64,000 nucleotides of DNA. Source: Streptomyces sp. ISL-94 (GTDB taxonomy: Bacteria; Actinomycetota; Actinomycetes; Streptomycetales; Streptomycetaceae). This document shows positions 1 through 8,553 of this stretch, one piece after another. The DNA lies in contig NZ_JAGGOZ010000064.1 of the NCBI RefSeq assembly GCF_018614075.1, positions 50,576 to 114,575 of the forward strand, written 5' to 3'. Numbering within the stretch: the first letter of the stretch is position 1; the number at the start of each line of letters is the position of its first letter. The position numbers and the translations under genes are program-made. The notes under the pieces were generated by a model. The model worked only from the letters and a program-made list of their open reading frames with translations. It was not told the origin of the DNA and ran no database searches.

Positions 1-770
1 CCGGACACCGCACACGCCCCTTTCTGGACCTCCTGACCCGCATACCCGAACTCCCCACCAGCCCCGGCCGCATCGCCGACCTCGGCTGCGGCCCGGGCAA
101 TGTGACCACCCTCCTCGCCGGACGCTGGCCCACGGCCCGCATCACCGGCTTCGACCTCTCCCCGGACATGCTCCGCCGCGCCGAAGAGGAGTACGCCGGC
201 CCCACCGCCGGGGGCGGCAGCCTCGACTTCCGCCACGCGGACCTCGCCGACTGGATGCCCGAGGAGCCCTACGACCTGATCGTCTCCAACGCCGCCCTCC
301 AGTGGGTCCCCAGCCACCCCGGCTCCTTCCCCGCCTGGATCAACGGCCTGCGCCCCGGCGGCACCTTCGCCTTCCAGATCCCCGGCAACTTCACCGCCCC
401 CAGCCACGCCCTGCTCGCCGAGCTCTGCGACACACCGCGCTGGCGGACCCGCCTCGCCGGCCACGGCGCCCGCTACGTCCACCACCTCGAAACCGCCGAA
501 TACCTCGCCCGGTTCACGGAACTGGGCTGCGCCGTGGACGTCTGGGAAACCACCTACCACCAGCTGCTGCAGGGCCCCGACCCGGTGCTCGACTGGGTCA
601 AGGGCACCGCCCTGCGGCCCGTACTGACCGCGCTGGGAGACGACCGGGAAGCCGTGGACGCCTTCCTCGCCGAGTACCGCGACCGGCTGCGCGAGGCCTA
701 CCCGCCCGGGCCGCGCGGCACCGTCTTCCCCTTCCGCCGGATCTTCGCCGTCGCCCGCAAGGAGGCCTGA
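1..770 (+). CDS. tam: trans-aconitate 2-methyltransferase, 5' partial
   Basis: SAM-dependent methyltransferase that would monomethylate trans-aconitate, a spontaneous by-product of the citrate cycle. The reading frame is open from base 3, so the true start lies outside the window. The SAM motif I (DLGCGPGN) is encoded near bases 78-101, upstream of the first in-frame GTG at 102, so that GTG cannot be the start. Further family marks are an acidic FDLSPDML stretch, SNAALQWV and the RPGGTFAFQIPGN segment. The C-terminus is complete (TGA 768-770). The VOC gene begins 2 bases later, suggesting co-transcription. The assignment to Tam rather than a generic class I methyltransferase is by overall resemblance. 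Confidence 0.85.
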   Translation, partial: GHRTRPFLDLLTRIPELPTSPGRIADLGCGPGNVTTLLAGRWPTARITGFDLSPDMLRRAEEEYAGPTAGGGSLDFRHADLADWMPEEPYDLIVSNAALQWVPSHPGSFPAWINGLRPGGTFAFQIPGNFTAPSHALLAELCDTPRWRTRLAGHGARYVHHLETAEYLARFTELGCAVDVWETTYHQLLQGPDPVLDWVKGTALRPVLTALGDDREAVDAFLAEYRDRLREAYPPGPRGTVFPFRRIFAVARKEA

Positions 771-772
771 CC

Positions 773-1168
773 GTGCTGACCGCCGTAGACCACGTCCAAC
801 TCGCCGCGCCGCCCGGGTCGGAGGACCGGCTGCGCGCCTACTACACCGATGTCCTGGGCATGACCGAGATCCCCAAACCGGCCGTGCTCGCCGCGCGCGG
901 AGGCTGCTGGTTCGCCGCCGGCCCGGTGCAGCTGCACCTCGGCGTGGAGGAGGAGTTCCGGCCCGCCCGCAAGGCCCACCCGGGCCTGCGGGTGACCGGC
1001 ATCGAGGCCTACGCGAGCAGACTGGAGGAACGCGGGGCCAAGGTCGTCTGGGACGACGCCCTGCCGGGCCACCGCCGCTTCTACTCAGAGGACCCCGTGG
1101 GCAACCGGCTCGAATTCCTGGAACGACACAGCTTGGAACCGCACAGCGCGGAGCCGCAGGCCGGATGA
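773..1168 (+). CDS. VOC-family (glyoxalase/bleomycin resistance-like) protein
   Basis: 131-residue single-domain vicinal-oxygen-chelate protein. It opens with the typical VDHVQLAAP strand and has the RAYYTDVLGM loop, a GPVQLHLGV strand and a C-terminal FYSEDPVGNRLEFLE strand holding the usual metal-binding Glu. The GTG at 773 follows GGAGG in the end of the preceding gene and lies 2 bases after its stop, implying translational coupling. Substrate cannot be deduced: family members include glyoxalases, dioxygenases and antibiotic-binding proteins. The gene ends just before a strong hairpin terminator. Confidence 0.8.
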   Translation: MLTAVDHVQLAAPPGSEDRLRAYYTDVLGMTEIPKPAVLAARGGCWFAAGPVQLHLGVEEEFRPARKAHPGLRVTGIEAYASRLEERGAKVVWDDALPGHRRFYSEDPVGNRLEFLERHSLEPHSAEPQAG

Positions 1169-1181
1169 CCCGGCGGCCCCT

Positions 1182-1227
1182 ACGACGGCGCCCCGCCACC
1201 GGATCTCCGGTGACGGGGCGCCGTCGT
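1182..1227. terminator. bidirectional hairpin terminator
   Basis: Perfect 14-bp inverted repeat (1182-1195 with 1214-1227), with a second 6-bp helix inside the loop (1198-1203 with 1206-1211). It lies between convergent genes, so it probably serves both. There is no U-tract, which is common for Streptomyces terminators. Confidence 0.75.
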
Positions 1228-1260
1228 GGGCACACGCACGCACACACGCGCGTACGGGGT

Positions 1261-1935
1261 TCAGCTCTTGCGGCGGCCCACCAGCTGCGGCTTCGACTCC
1301 AGCCCGTCCAGCCCGTGCCAGGCCAGGTTCACCAGATGCGCGGCGACCTCCGCCTTCTTCGGCCGCCGTACGTCCAGCCACCACTGCCCGGTCAGCGCCA
1401 CCATCCCCACCAGCGCCTGCGCGTACAGCGGGGCCAGCTTCGGATCGAAGCCCCGCGCCTTGAACTCCAGGCCCAGGATGTCCTCGACCTGCGTGGCGAT
1501 ATCGCTGATCAGCGAGGCGAACGTGCCCGTCGACTGGGCGACCGGGGAATCCCGTACGAGGATCCGGAAACCGTCCGTGTAGGACTCGATGTAGTCCAGC
1601 AGCGCGAACGCCGCCTGCTCCAGCAGCTCCCGCGGATGGCCGGCCGTCAGCGCGCCCGTCACCCCGTCCAGCAGCTGGCGCATCTCCCGGTCCACGACGA
1701 CCGCGTACAGGCCCTCCTTGCCGCCGAAGTGCTCGTACACCACCGGCTTGGACACCCCGGCCTTCGCCGCGATCTCCTCCACCGACGTGCCCTCGAAGCC
1801 CTTCTCCGCGAACAGGGTCCGGCCGATGTCCAGCAGCTGCTGGCGCCGCTCCGCGCCCGTCATCCTCACCCGGCGGCCGCGCCTGGGCTTGTCGCTGCTG
1901 GAATTATCGCCGTCGATCGCCACACCCCCCATCAT
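1261..1935 (-). CDS. TetR-family transcriptional regulator, partner of the desaturase
   Basis: 224-residue repressor. After a basic N-terminal tail, residues about 25-75 form a TetR DNA-binding domain: ERRQQLLDIGRTLFAEKGF, then TSVEEIAAKAGVSKPVVYEHF as the helix-turn-helix. The remainder is a helical ligand/dimer domain ending LVNLAWHGLDGL. Its ATG overlaps the stop of the upstream desaturase gene (ATGA, 1932-1935), so both are translated from one message. The context suggests control of fatty-acid desaturation, probably with an acyl-CoA or lipid ligand. A pair of operator-like palindromes lies ahead of the operon at 2975-3003. The ligand is not readable from sequence. Confidence 0.9.
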   Translation of the reverse strand: MMGGVAIDGDNSSSDKPRRGRRVRMTGAERRQQLLDIGRTLFAEKGFEGTSVEEIAAKAGVSKPVVYEHFGGKEGLYAVVVDREMRQLLDGVTGALTAGHPRELLEQAAFALLDYIESYTDGFRILVRDSPVAQSTGTFASLISDIATQVEDILGLEFKARGFDPKLAPLYAQALVGMVALTGQWWLDVRRPKKAEVAAHLVNLAWHGLDGLESKPQLVGRRKS

Positions 1936-2912
1936 GCCGGGTTCGGCTCGTCTTCCCTGCGCCGGGCATCGATGCGGGACGCCGAGGGCCAGCGCACGTC
2001 CGTGGCCCAGCCCAGCTGCTCGAACCAGCGGATCAGGCGCGCGCTGGAGTCGACCTGGCCGCGCAGCACCCCGTGCCGGGCCGAGGTCGGATCGGCGTGG
2101 TGCAGGTTGTGCCAGGACTCACCGCAGGACAGCACCGCAAGCCACCACACGTTGCCCGAGCGGTCCCGGGACTTGAACGGGCGCTTGCCCACGGCGTGAC
2201 AGATCGAGTTGATCGACCACGTCACGTGGTGCAGCAGCGCGACACGCACCAGCGAACCCCAGAAGAACGCCGTGAACGCGCCCCACCAGGACATCGTCAC
2301 CAGACCGCCCACCAGCGGCGGGATCGCCAGCGAAAAGATCGTCCAGAAGACGAAGTCGCGGGAGATGCGGCGGATCGCCGGATCCTTGATCAGGTCCGGG
2401 GCGTACTTCTGCTGATCGGTCTGCTCCTCGTCGAAGAGCCAGCCGATGTGCGCCCACCACAGGCCCTTCATCAGCGCCGGCAGCGTCTCGCCGAACCGCC
2501 ACGGCGAATGCGGGTCGCCCTCGTGGTCCGAGTACTTGTGGTGTTTGCGGTGGTCCGCCACCCAGCGCACCAGCGGCCCCTCCACCGCCATCGACCCCAT
2601 CACGGCGAGGACGATCCGCAGCGGCCGCTTCGCCTTGAAGGAACCGTGCGTGAAGTAGCGGTGGAAGCCGATGGTGACCCCGTGGCAGGCCAGGAAGTAC
2701 ATGAAGACCATCAGGCCGAGGTCCAGCCAGCTCACCCCCCAGCCCCAGGCCAGCGGAACCGCCGCCAGCAGCGCCAGGAAGGGAACGGTGATGAACAGCA
2801 GAAGGGCGATCTGCTCGACGGACCGCTTGTTCTCGCCGCCGAGCGTCGCGGTCGGCGTGGACGTATCGGAGGGCGCTGAGGTGCCCTCGATCAAATCGGG
2901 ACTGGTGGCCAT
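1932..2912 (-). CDS. membrane acyl-CoA/fatty-acid desaturase
   Basis: 326-residue integral membrane di-iron desaturase that would introduce a (probably delta-9) cis double bond into acyl chains and so tune membrane fluidity. The three histidine boxes are intact: HRYFTH at residues 84-89, HRKHH at 121-125 and HNLHH at 268-272. Hydrophobic spans lie around residues 36-58, 62-80, 100-112 and 190-222. The ATG at 2910-2912 follows an AGGGGA-type ribosome site. The gene is first in an operon with the TetR regulator and is divergent from ppc. The electron donor (ferredoxin or an oxidoreductase) is not encoded nearby. Confidence 0.92.
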   Translation of the reverse strand: MATSPDLIEGTSAPSDTSTPTATLGGENKRSVEQIALLLFITVPFLALLAAVPLAWGWGVSWLDLGLMVFMYFLACHGVTIGFHRYFTHGSFKAKRPLRIVLAVMGSMAVEGPLVRWVADHRKHHKYSDHEGDPHSPWRFGETLPALMKGLWWAHIGWLFDEEQTDQQKYAPDLIKDPAIRRISRDFVFWTIFSLAIPPLVGGLVTMSWWGAFTAFFWGSLVRVALLHHVTWSINSICHAVGKRPFKSRDRSGNVWWLAVLSCGESWHNLHHADPTSARHGVLRGQVDSSARLIRWFEQLGWATDVRWPSASRIDARRREDEPNPA

Positions 2913-3260
2913 GAGGGTCCCCTGGGGAGTGAGAAGGGGGTGGGAAGTCGGCAGGTGCCGCTCGGGTCACGGACCTACGGACCCGTAACCTACGGCATCG
3001 TAAGTATGGCAAAAGCGGAGCCCGCGGCAACAGGAGCGCCGCCGGGGCGGGCGAGCAGGCCCACACGCGGCGCGTGCGAGCCCCGTAGGAGCCGCCTGAT
3101 GAGACATTTGCCCAGGCACACGCCTCGGACACCTATCCTGGTCCCGTCGGACAGCGCGGTCCGCACGGGCAGCCCGGGCTGTGATCAGGCGCGCACAGTC
3201 GCGCACGGTCCGGGGAGCCCACCGCCCAGTAGCGCTCGAACACTGCAAGGAGCCGCACCT
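2913..3260. other. divergent intergenic region, desaturase / ppc
   Basis: A 348-base gap between divergent starts. It contains the two tandem operator-like palindromes described separately (2975-3003), closer to the desaturase. For ppc I see TATCCT at 3134-3139 as a possible -10 element, but no well-spaced -35 (TTGCCC at 3108-3113 is 20 bases away). No gene is supported here. Confidence 0.6.
2975..3003. promoter_or_regulatory. candidate TetR operator: two tandem 14-bp pseudo-palindromes
   Basis: CTACGGACCCGTAA (2975-2988) and CTACGGCATCGTAA (2990-3003) are near-identical pseudo-palindromes repeated with a 15-base period, about 65 bases upstream of the desaturase start. TetR proteins typically bind such elements as dimers. 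The link to the adjacent TetR is inference. Confidence 0.55.
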
Positions 3261-6026
3261 GTGAGCAGTGCTGACCAGGCCGCCCAGGCCCAGGCCACCC
3301 CCATCACCCCGGCCGCCACGGCCAACGCAGAGCTGCGCGCGGACATCCGCCGCCTCGGCGACCTCCTCGGGGAGACCCTCGTACGCCAGGAGGGCCAGGA
3401 CCTCCTCGACCTCGTCGAGCGCGTCCGCGCCCTCACCCGCACCGACGGCGAAGCCGCCGCCGCGCTGCTCGGCGACACCGACCTGGAGACCGCCGCCAAG
3501 CTGGTGCGCGCCTTCTCCACGTACTTCCACCTCGCCAACGTCACCGAGCAGGTGCACCGGGGCAAGGAACTGCGCGCGCACCGCGCCGCCGAGGGCGGCC
3601 TCCTCGCCCGCACCGCCGACATGCTCAAGGACGCCGACCCCGAGCACCTGCGCGCGACGGTCAAGAACCTCAACGTCCGCCCCGTCTTCACCGCGCACCC
3701 CACCGAGGCGGCCCGCCGCAGCGTCCTGAACAAGCTGCGCCGCATCGCCGCCCTGCTGGAGGAGCCCGTCACCGGCGCCGGCGACCGCCGCCGACACGAT
3801 CTGCGGCTCGCCGAGAACATCGACCTCGTCTGGCAGACCGACGAGCTGCGCGTGGTCCGCCCCGAGCCCGCCGACGAGGCCCGCAACGCCATCTACTACC
3901 TCGACGAGCTGCACGCCGGCGCGGTCGGCGACGTACTCGAGGACCTCGCCGCCGAGCTCCAGCGCGTCGGCGTCGAGCTGCCCGCCGGCACCCGCCCCCT
4001 CACCTTCGGCACGTGGATCGGCGGCGACCGCGACGGCAACCCGAACGTCACCCCCGACGTCACCCGCGACGTGCTGATCCTCCAGCACGAGCACGGCATC
4101 ACCGACGCCCTCGAACTGATCGACTTCCTGCGCGGGCTGCTGTCCAACTCCATCCGCTACACCGGGGCCACCGAGGAACTCCTCGCCTCCCTGCAGGCCG
4201 ACCTGGAACGCCTCCCCGAGATCAGCCCGCGCTACAAGCGGCTGAACGCCGAGGAGCCGTACCGCCTCAAGGCCACCTGCATCCGGCAGAAGCTCCTCAA
4301 CACCCGCGAGCGCCTCGCCAAGGGCACCCCCCACGAGGAAGGCCGCGACTACCTCGGCACCGCCGAGCTGATCACCGACCTCACCCTCATCCAGACCTCC
4401 CTGCGCGAGCACCGGGGCGCGCTCTTCGCCGACGGCCGCATGGACCGTACGATCCGCACGCTGGCCGCCTTCGGCCTCCAGCTCGCCACCATGGACGTAC
4501 GCGAGCACGCCGACGCCCACCACCACGCGCTCGGCCAGCTCTTCGACCGGCTCGGCGAGGAGTCCTGGCGCTACGCCGACATGCCGCGCGACTACCGCGG
4601 CAAGCTCCTCGCCAAGGAACTCCGCTCGCGCCGCCCCCTGGCCCCCAGCCCGGCCCCCCTCGACGCCGCCGGCCAGAAGACCCTCGGCGTCTTCCTCGCC
4701 ATCAGGGACGCCTTCGAGAAGTTCGGCCCCGAGGTCATCGAGTCCTACATCATCTCGATGTGCCAGGGCGCCGACGACGTCTTCGCCGCCGCTGTCCTCG
4801 CCCGCGAGGCCGGCCTCATCGACCTGCACAGCGGCTGGGCCAAGATCGGCATCGTGCCGCTGCTGGAGACCACCGACGAGCTGCGCACCGCCGACGTCAT
4901 CCTCGACGAGATGCTCGCCGACCCCTCCTACCGGCGCCTCGTCTCCCTGCGCGGCGACGTCCAGGAGGTCATGCTCGGCTACTCCGACTCCTCCAAGTTC
5001 GGCGGCATCACCACCAGCCAGTGGGAGATCCACCGCGCCCAGCGCCGGCTGCGCGACGTGGCCCACCGCTACGGCGTCCGCCTGCGCCTCTTCCACGGCC
5101 GCGGCGGCACCGTCGGCCGCGGCGGCGGCCCCTCGCACGACGCGATCCTGGCCCAGCCCTGGGGCACCCTCGAAGGCGAGATCAAGGTCACCGAGCAGGG
5201 CGAGGTCATCTCCGACAAGTACCTCGTCCCCTCCCTGGCCCGCGAGAACCTCGAACTGACCGTCGCGGCGACCCTGCAGGCCTCCGCCCTGCACACCGCG
5301 CCCCGCCAGTCCGACGAGGCCCTCGCCCGCTGGGACGCGGCCATGGACACCGTCTCGGACGCCGCCCACTCCGCCTACCGGGCACTCGTCGAGGACCCCG
5401 ACCTGCCGGCGTACTTCTTCGCCGCCACGCCCGTCGACCAGCTCGCCGACCTCCACCTCGGCTCCCGGCCGTCCCGCCGCCCCGACTCCGGCGCCGGCCT
5501 CGACGGCCTGCGCGCCATCCCGTGGGTCTTCGGCTGGACCCAGTCGCGCCAGATCGTCCCCGGCTGGTACGGCGTCGGCTCCGGCCTCAAGGCCCTGCGC
5601 GAAGCGGGCCAGGAGGACGTCCTCGCCGAAATGGGCGAGCGGTGGCACTTCTTCCGCAACTTCCTGTCCAACGTCGAGATGACGCTGGCCAAGACCGACC
5701 TGCGGATCGCCCGCCACTACGTCGACACCCTCGTGCCCGAGAACCTCAAGCACGTCTTCACCCGCATCGAGGCCGAGCACGAGCTCACCGTCCGCGAGGT
5801 CCTGCGCATCACCGGCAGCGAGAAGCTCCTGGGCTCCAACCCGGTCCTCCAGCAGACCTTCGCCGTCCGCGACGCCTACCTGGACCCGATCTCCTACCTC
5901 CAGGTCTCCCTGCTGGCCCGCCAGCGTGCCGCCGCCGCGCGCGGCGAGGAGCCGGACCCGCTGCTCGCCCGCGCCCTGCTCCTCACGGTCAACGGCGTCG
6001 CCGCGGGCCTGCGCAACACCGGCTGA
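3261..6026 (+). CDS. ppc: phosphoenolpyruvate carboxylase
   Basis: Anaplerotic enzyme carboxylating PEP to oxaloacetate with bicarbonate and Mg2+. The product is 921 residues, the normal bacterial length. Signature segments are TAHPTE (144-149, catalytic His 146), GGDRDGNPNV, GYSDSSK (from 573), the mobile FHGRGGTVGRGGG loop (His 612) and a C-terminal RNTG. The frame extends upstream to 2940, but the GTG at 3261 is preceded by AAGGAG (3247-3252) and begins the sequence typical of Streptomyces enzymes, so I place the start there. Transcribed alone, divergently from the desaturase operon, and followed by a strong terminator. Confidence 0.97.
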   Translation: MSSADQAAQAQATPITPAATANAELRADIRRLGDLLGETLVRQEGQDLLDLVERVRALTRTDGEAAAALLGDTDLETAAKLVRAFSTYFHLANVTEQVHRGKELRAHRAAEGGLLARTADMLKDADPEHLRATVKNLNVRPVFTAHPTEAARRSVLNKLRRIAALLEEPVTGAGDRRRHDLRLAENIDLVWQTDELRVVRPEPADEARNAIYYLDELHAGAVGDVLEDLAAELQRVGVELPAGTRPLTFGTWIGGDRDGNPNVTPDVTRDVLILQHEHGITDALELIDFLRGLLSNSIRYTGATEELLASLQADLERLPEISPRYKRLNAEEPYRLKATCIRQKLLNTRERLAKGTPHEEGRDYLGTAELITDLTLIQTSLREHRGALFADGRMDRTIRTLAAFGLQLATMDVREHADAHHHALGQLFDRLGEESWRYADMPRDYRGKLLAKELRSRRPLAPSPAPLDAAGQKTLGVFLAIRDAFEKFGPEVIESYIISMCQGADDVFAAAVLAREAGLIDLHSGWAKIGIVPLLETTDELRTADVILDEMLADPSYRRLVSLRGDVQEVMLGYSDSSKFGGITTSQWEIHRAQRRLRDVAHRYGVRLRLFHGRGGTVGRGGGPSHDAILAQPWGTLEGEIKVTEQGEVISDKYLVPSLARENLELTVAATLQASALHTAPRQSDEALARWDAAMDTVSDAAHSAYRALVEDPDLPAYFFAATPVDQLADLHLGSRPSRRPDSGAGLDGLRAIPWVFGWTQSRQIVPGWYGVGSGLKALREAGQEDVLAEMGERWHFFRNFLSNVEMTLAKTDLRIARHYVDTLVPENLKHVFTRIEAEHELTVREVLRITGSEKLLGSNPVLQQTFAVRDAYLDPISYLQVSLLARQRAAAARGEEPDPLLARALLLTVNGVAAGLRNTG

Positions 6027-6043
6027 CCATCGGGCGTACCGAC

Positions 6044-6078
6044 GACAGGGCCCCCGCACCTTGTGCGGGGGCCCTGTC
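6044..6078. terminator. bidirectional hairpin terminator after ppc
   Basis: Perfect 16-bp stem (6044-6059 with 6063-6078) and a 3-base loop, between the convergent ppc and the LAXTG-protein gene. Confidence 0.85.
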
Positions 6079-6096
6079 GCTCTGGAGCTACGGGTT

Positions 6097-6873
6097 TCAG
6101 CCCGCGGCGCCGGCCTTGCGGCGGCGGACCACCAGCACGGTGCCGGCCGCGATCAGCGCGCCCGCCATCGTGGCGATCAGGCCGATCGGCGCGTCAGAAC
6201 CGGTCTTCGCCAGGTCGCCACCGCCGGTGGAACCGCCGGCCGCGGCGGCCGAACCGGTCGGAGCCGGGGAGGAGGCCGAGCCCGACGGCGACACGCTCGA
6301 CGAAGCCGAGGCGGACGTGCTCGCCGAAGCCGAAGCCGATGCCGAAGTCGAAGCCGAAGCGCTGGCCGTCGCCGAAGCCGACGCCGAGGCGGAGGCGGAG
6401 GTCGACTGCGACGGGGTCGGCTCCGTGGTGGCCGTGGACGGGCAGGTGTGCGACAGGTTGAACCACTCGAGCTTCTTGCCGCCGCCGGTGGTGCCCTCGA
6501 CCTCGGCCACCGCCGAGACCAGCTTCGCGCCGGGCGCCGAAGCCACGTACGCGTGGTTCTCGTTCGGCGGACCGAAGGTGGTGATGACCTGCTCGCCGCC
6601 GGGCTCGAACTTCACCGTCAGCTTCACGAACGAGACCTCGTTCGGGCTGCCGGGCGCGATGAAGTGCCACCCGTCCTGCGTCGCCGGGATGGAGGCGCAC
6701 GTCTCGCCGGGCTTCCCCTTGTACTGCGCCGCGAAGAGGGGGAGTTCCTTCGCCTGGTGCAGCGGAACGGTGTACGCGTCGGTGGCGAAGGCCGGAGCGG
6801 CACCGGCGAGAAGGACGAGAGAAGCTGCCGCGGGAACCACAGCGGCGGCCCAACGGGCTCGGGAAACTGGCAT
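6097..6873 (-). CDS. LAXTG-anchored secreted cell-wall protein
   Basis: 258-residue surface protein. The start is the ATG at 6871-6873, which begins a signal peptide (basic residues, hydrophobic core, cut near PAFA); the frame stays open upstream to 7011 without a better start. The mature part has a conserved-looking N-terminal domain, then a Ser/Ala dipeptide stretch encoded by about 6296-6412 and likely to be an extended wall-spanning spacer. The C-terminus is a sorting signal: LAKTG from residue 221, a hydrophobic span and RRRK. LAXTG is the usual substrate of Streptomyces class E sortases, so covalent attachment to peptidoglycan is likely. The function of the N-terminal domain is unknown. 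Confidence 0.82.
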   Translation of the reverse strand: MPVSRARWAAAVVPAAASLVLLAGAAPAFATDAYTVPLHQAKELPLFAAQYKGKPGETCASIPATQDGWHFIAPGSPNEVSFVKLTVKFEPGGEQVITTFGPPNENHAYVASAPGAKLVSAVAEVEGTTGGGKKLEWFNLSHTCPSTATTEPTPSQSTSASASASASATASASASTSASASASASTSASASSSVSPSGSASSPAPTGSAAAAGGSTGGGDLAKTGSDAPIGLIATMAGALIAAGTVLVVRRRKAGAAG

Positions 6874-7096
6874 GGAGATACCTCTGACGCTGATGAGGGA
6901 CGGTGCCGTGGGAGGTGGCGGCCCAGCATGCTGACGCGCGACCGTCAAGGTCAAGGGATACTCGGAAGTATTCGTACGGACTTGAGAACTGACATTCCGT
7001 TTGTCCCGCATAACGATCCCCGCACGACGGCGCCGTTCGCGCGCCTCCGGACACGGGGACCGCCGTACGGGCCGCGGCCGGTCAGCGGCGGCCGGG

Positions 7097-7687
7097 TCAG
7101 GAGTTGTACCCCGACTGGGCGCGCTCCAGGCCCTCCTGGACCAGGCACTCCACCGCGTCGGCCGCCCGGTCCACGAACCAGTCCAGCTCCTTGCGCTCCG
7201 TGGAGGAGAAGTCCTTCAGCACGAAGTCCGCGACCTGCATCCGGCCCGGCGGCCGGCCGATCCCGCAGCGGACCCGGTGGTAGTCCGGGCCCATCGACTT
7301 CGTCATCGACTTCAGACCGTTGTGGCCGTTGTCCCCGCCGCCCAGCTTCAGGCGCAGCGTCGGGTAGTCGATGTCCAGCTCGTCGTGGATCGCGACGATC
7401 CGCTCCAGCGGGACCTTGTAGAAGTCGCGCAGCGCCGTCACCGGGCCGCCCGACAGGTTCATGTACGTCATCGGCTTCGCCAGCACCACCCGGCGGTTCG
7501 CCGGCCCCGGCGGGCCCATGCGGCCCTCGACCACCTGGGCCCGGGCCTTGTGCGCCTTGAACTTGCCGCCGATCCGCCCCGCCAGCAGATCGGCCACCAT
7601 GAAACCGATGTTGTGGCGGTTGCCCGCGTACTCCGGGCCCGGATTCCCGAGGCCGACGATCAGCCAGGGCGCCGCGTCGTCCGACAT
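7097..7687 (-). CDS. pth: peptidyl-tRNA hydrolase
   Basis: 196-residue cytoplasmic enzyme that releases peptides from peptidyl-tRNAs dropped by ribosomes. Family marks: VGLGNPG (Asn 15), the catalytic His in GNRHNIGF (His 25), KPMTYMN, the HDELD segment with the catalytic Asp, and GGGDNGHNGLKS. The frame allows a TTG one codon earlier (7688-7690), but the AAGGAG site is 6 bases from the ATG at 7685-7687 and only 3 from the TTG, so ATG is preferred. It lies downstream of rplY on the same strand, separated by a hairpin at 7724-7762, so it may be transcribed partly by read-through. Confidence 0.96.
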   Translation of the reverse strand: MSDDAAPWLIVGLGNPGPEYAGNRHNIGFMVADLLAGRIGGKFKAHKARAQVVEGRMGPPGPANRRVVLAKPMTYMNLSGGPVTALRDFYKVPLERIVAIHDELDIDYPTLRLKLGGGDNGHNGLKSMTKSMGPDYHRVRCGIGRPPGRMQVADFVLKDFSSTERKELDWFVDRAADAVECLVQEGLERAQSGYNS

Positions 7688-7723
7688 CAAAAGCTCCTTA
7701 GGTCCTGAGGTCCTGAACGAAGA

Positions 7724-7762
7724 CGACCGCCGTCCCGCTCCAGTGGAGCCGGACGGCGGTCG
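7724..7762 (-). terminator. hairpin between rplY and pth
   Basis: 12-bp perfect outer stem (7724-7735 with 7751-7762) plus a 5-bp inner stem (7737-7741 with 7745-7749). It is placed directly after rplY and 37 bases before pth, so it may terminate or attenuate rplY transcripts. Confidence 0.65.
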
Positions 7763-7793
7763 GTCAGCAACTGCTGAGGGGAGAAGGCGAGGC

Positions 7794-8375
7794 TCAGGCC
7801 TCGGTGCTCTCGGCCTCGGCGGTCGGCTCCTCGGCCTGCGGGGCCACGACCTGCAGGACGGCGATGTCGCCGTCGACGGCCAGGGTGGTGCCGGCCGGGA
7901 GGACCAGGTCCTTGGCGTGGATGGTGTCGCCGGCCTGGAGGCCCGCGATCGAGACGGTGACCTCGGTCGGGATGTGGGTGGCCTCGGCCTCGACGGAGAT
8001 CGTGTTCTGGAGGGTCTCCAGCATGTTGCCGCCGACGGCCAGCTCGCCCTCGGTGACGATCGCGACGTCGACGGTGACCTTCTCGCCCTTCTGGACGATC
8101 AGGAAGTCGACGTGGGAGATCGAACGCTTCAGCGGGTGCTTCTGCACGGCCTTCGGGATGACCAGCTCGGTGCCGCCGCCCGCGATGTCCAGGGAGATCA
8201 GGACGTTGGGGGTACGGAGCGCCAGCTGCAGGCCGTGGCCCTCGACGTTGACGTGCTTGGGGTCCTGGCCGTGGCCGTAGATGACGGCGGGAACCAGGGC
8301 GTCGCGACGGGCCTGGCGGGCAGAGCCCTTGCCGAAGGTGTCACGGAGCTGGGCGGAAAGCTTGACCTCGGACAT
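7794..8375 (-). CDS. rplY: 50S ribosomal protein L25 / general stress protein Ctc
   Basis: 193-residue two-domain protein. Residues about 1-95 form the 5S rRNA-binding L25 domain (VKLSAQLRDTFGKGSARQ at the start, VPAVIYGHG in the middle); the rest is the TL5/Ctc C-terminal domain, ending in an acidic Ala/Glu tail. The start is the ATG at 8373-8375 behind GAGGAG; the frame extends 11 codons further without a matching ribosome site. It sits between prsA and pth, the usual actinobacterial order. Confidence 0.95.
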   Translation of the reverse strand: MSEVKLSAQLRDTFGKGSARQARRDALVPAVIYGHGQDPKHVNVEGHGLQLALRTPNVLISLDIAGGGTELVIPKAVQKHPLKRSISHVDFLIVQKGEKVTVDVAIVTEGELAVGGNMLETLQNTISVEAEATHIPTEVTVSIAGLQAGDTIHAKDLVLPAGTTLAVDGDIAVLQVVAPQAEEPTAEAESTEA

Positions 8376-8470
8376 GCTCACTCCTCGTGGGGTGACGGAA
8401 ATGGACAACGGTCACCCGGCCGGAACGGCCTGCTACGAAGAGCGCGTCGATAACGGAGCCCCGCACACAA

Positions 8471-8529
8471 AAGTGCGGCCTCCCTCGCCGAGCAACTTCA
8501 GGAGTCTACCCGGCGGGAAGGCCGCACTT
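8471..8529 (-). terminator. terminator downstream of prsA
   Basis: 10-bp perfect arms (8471-8480 and 8520-8529) with further imperfect pairing of TCCC...GGGA inside. On the minus strand the hairpin is followed by TTTTGTG, a short U-rich tract, and it lies just after the prsA stop. Confidence 0.7.
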
Positions 8530-8553
8530 CAAAAGGATCTTTTGTGGCCCTTG

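Noticed and set aside
2967..6059. 1030-codon open frame on the minus strand across ppc
   Set aside because: Antisense shadow caused by GC-biased third positions; low-complexity Gly/Ala/Val/Asp composition, no motifs, and ppc explains the region.
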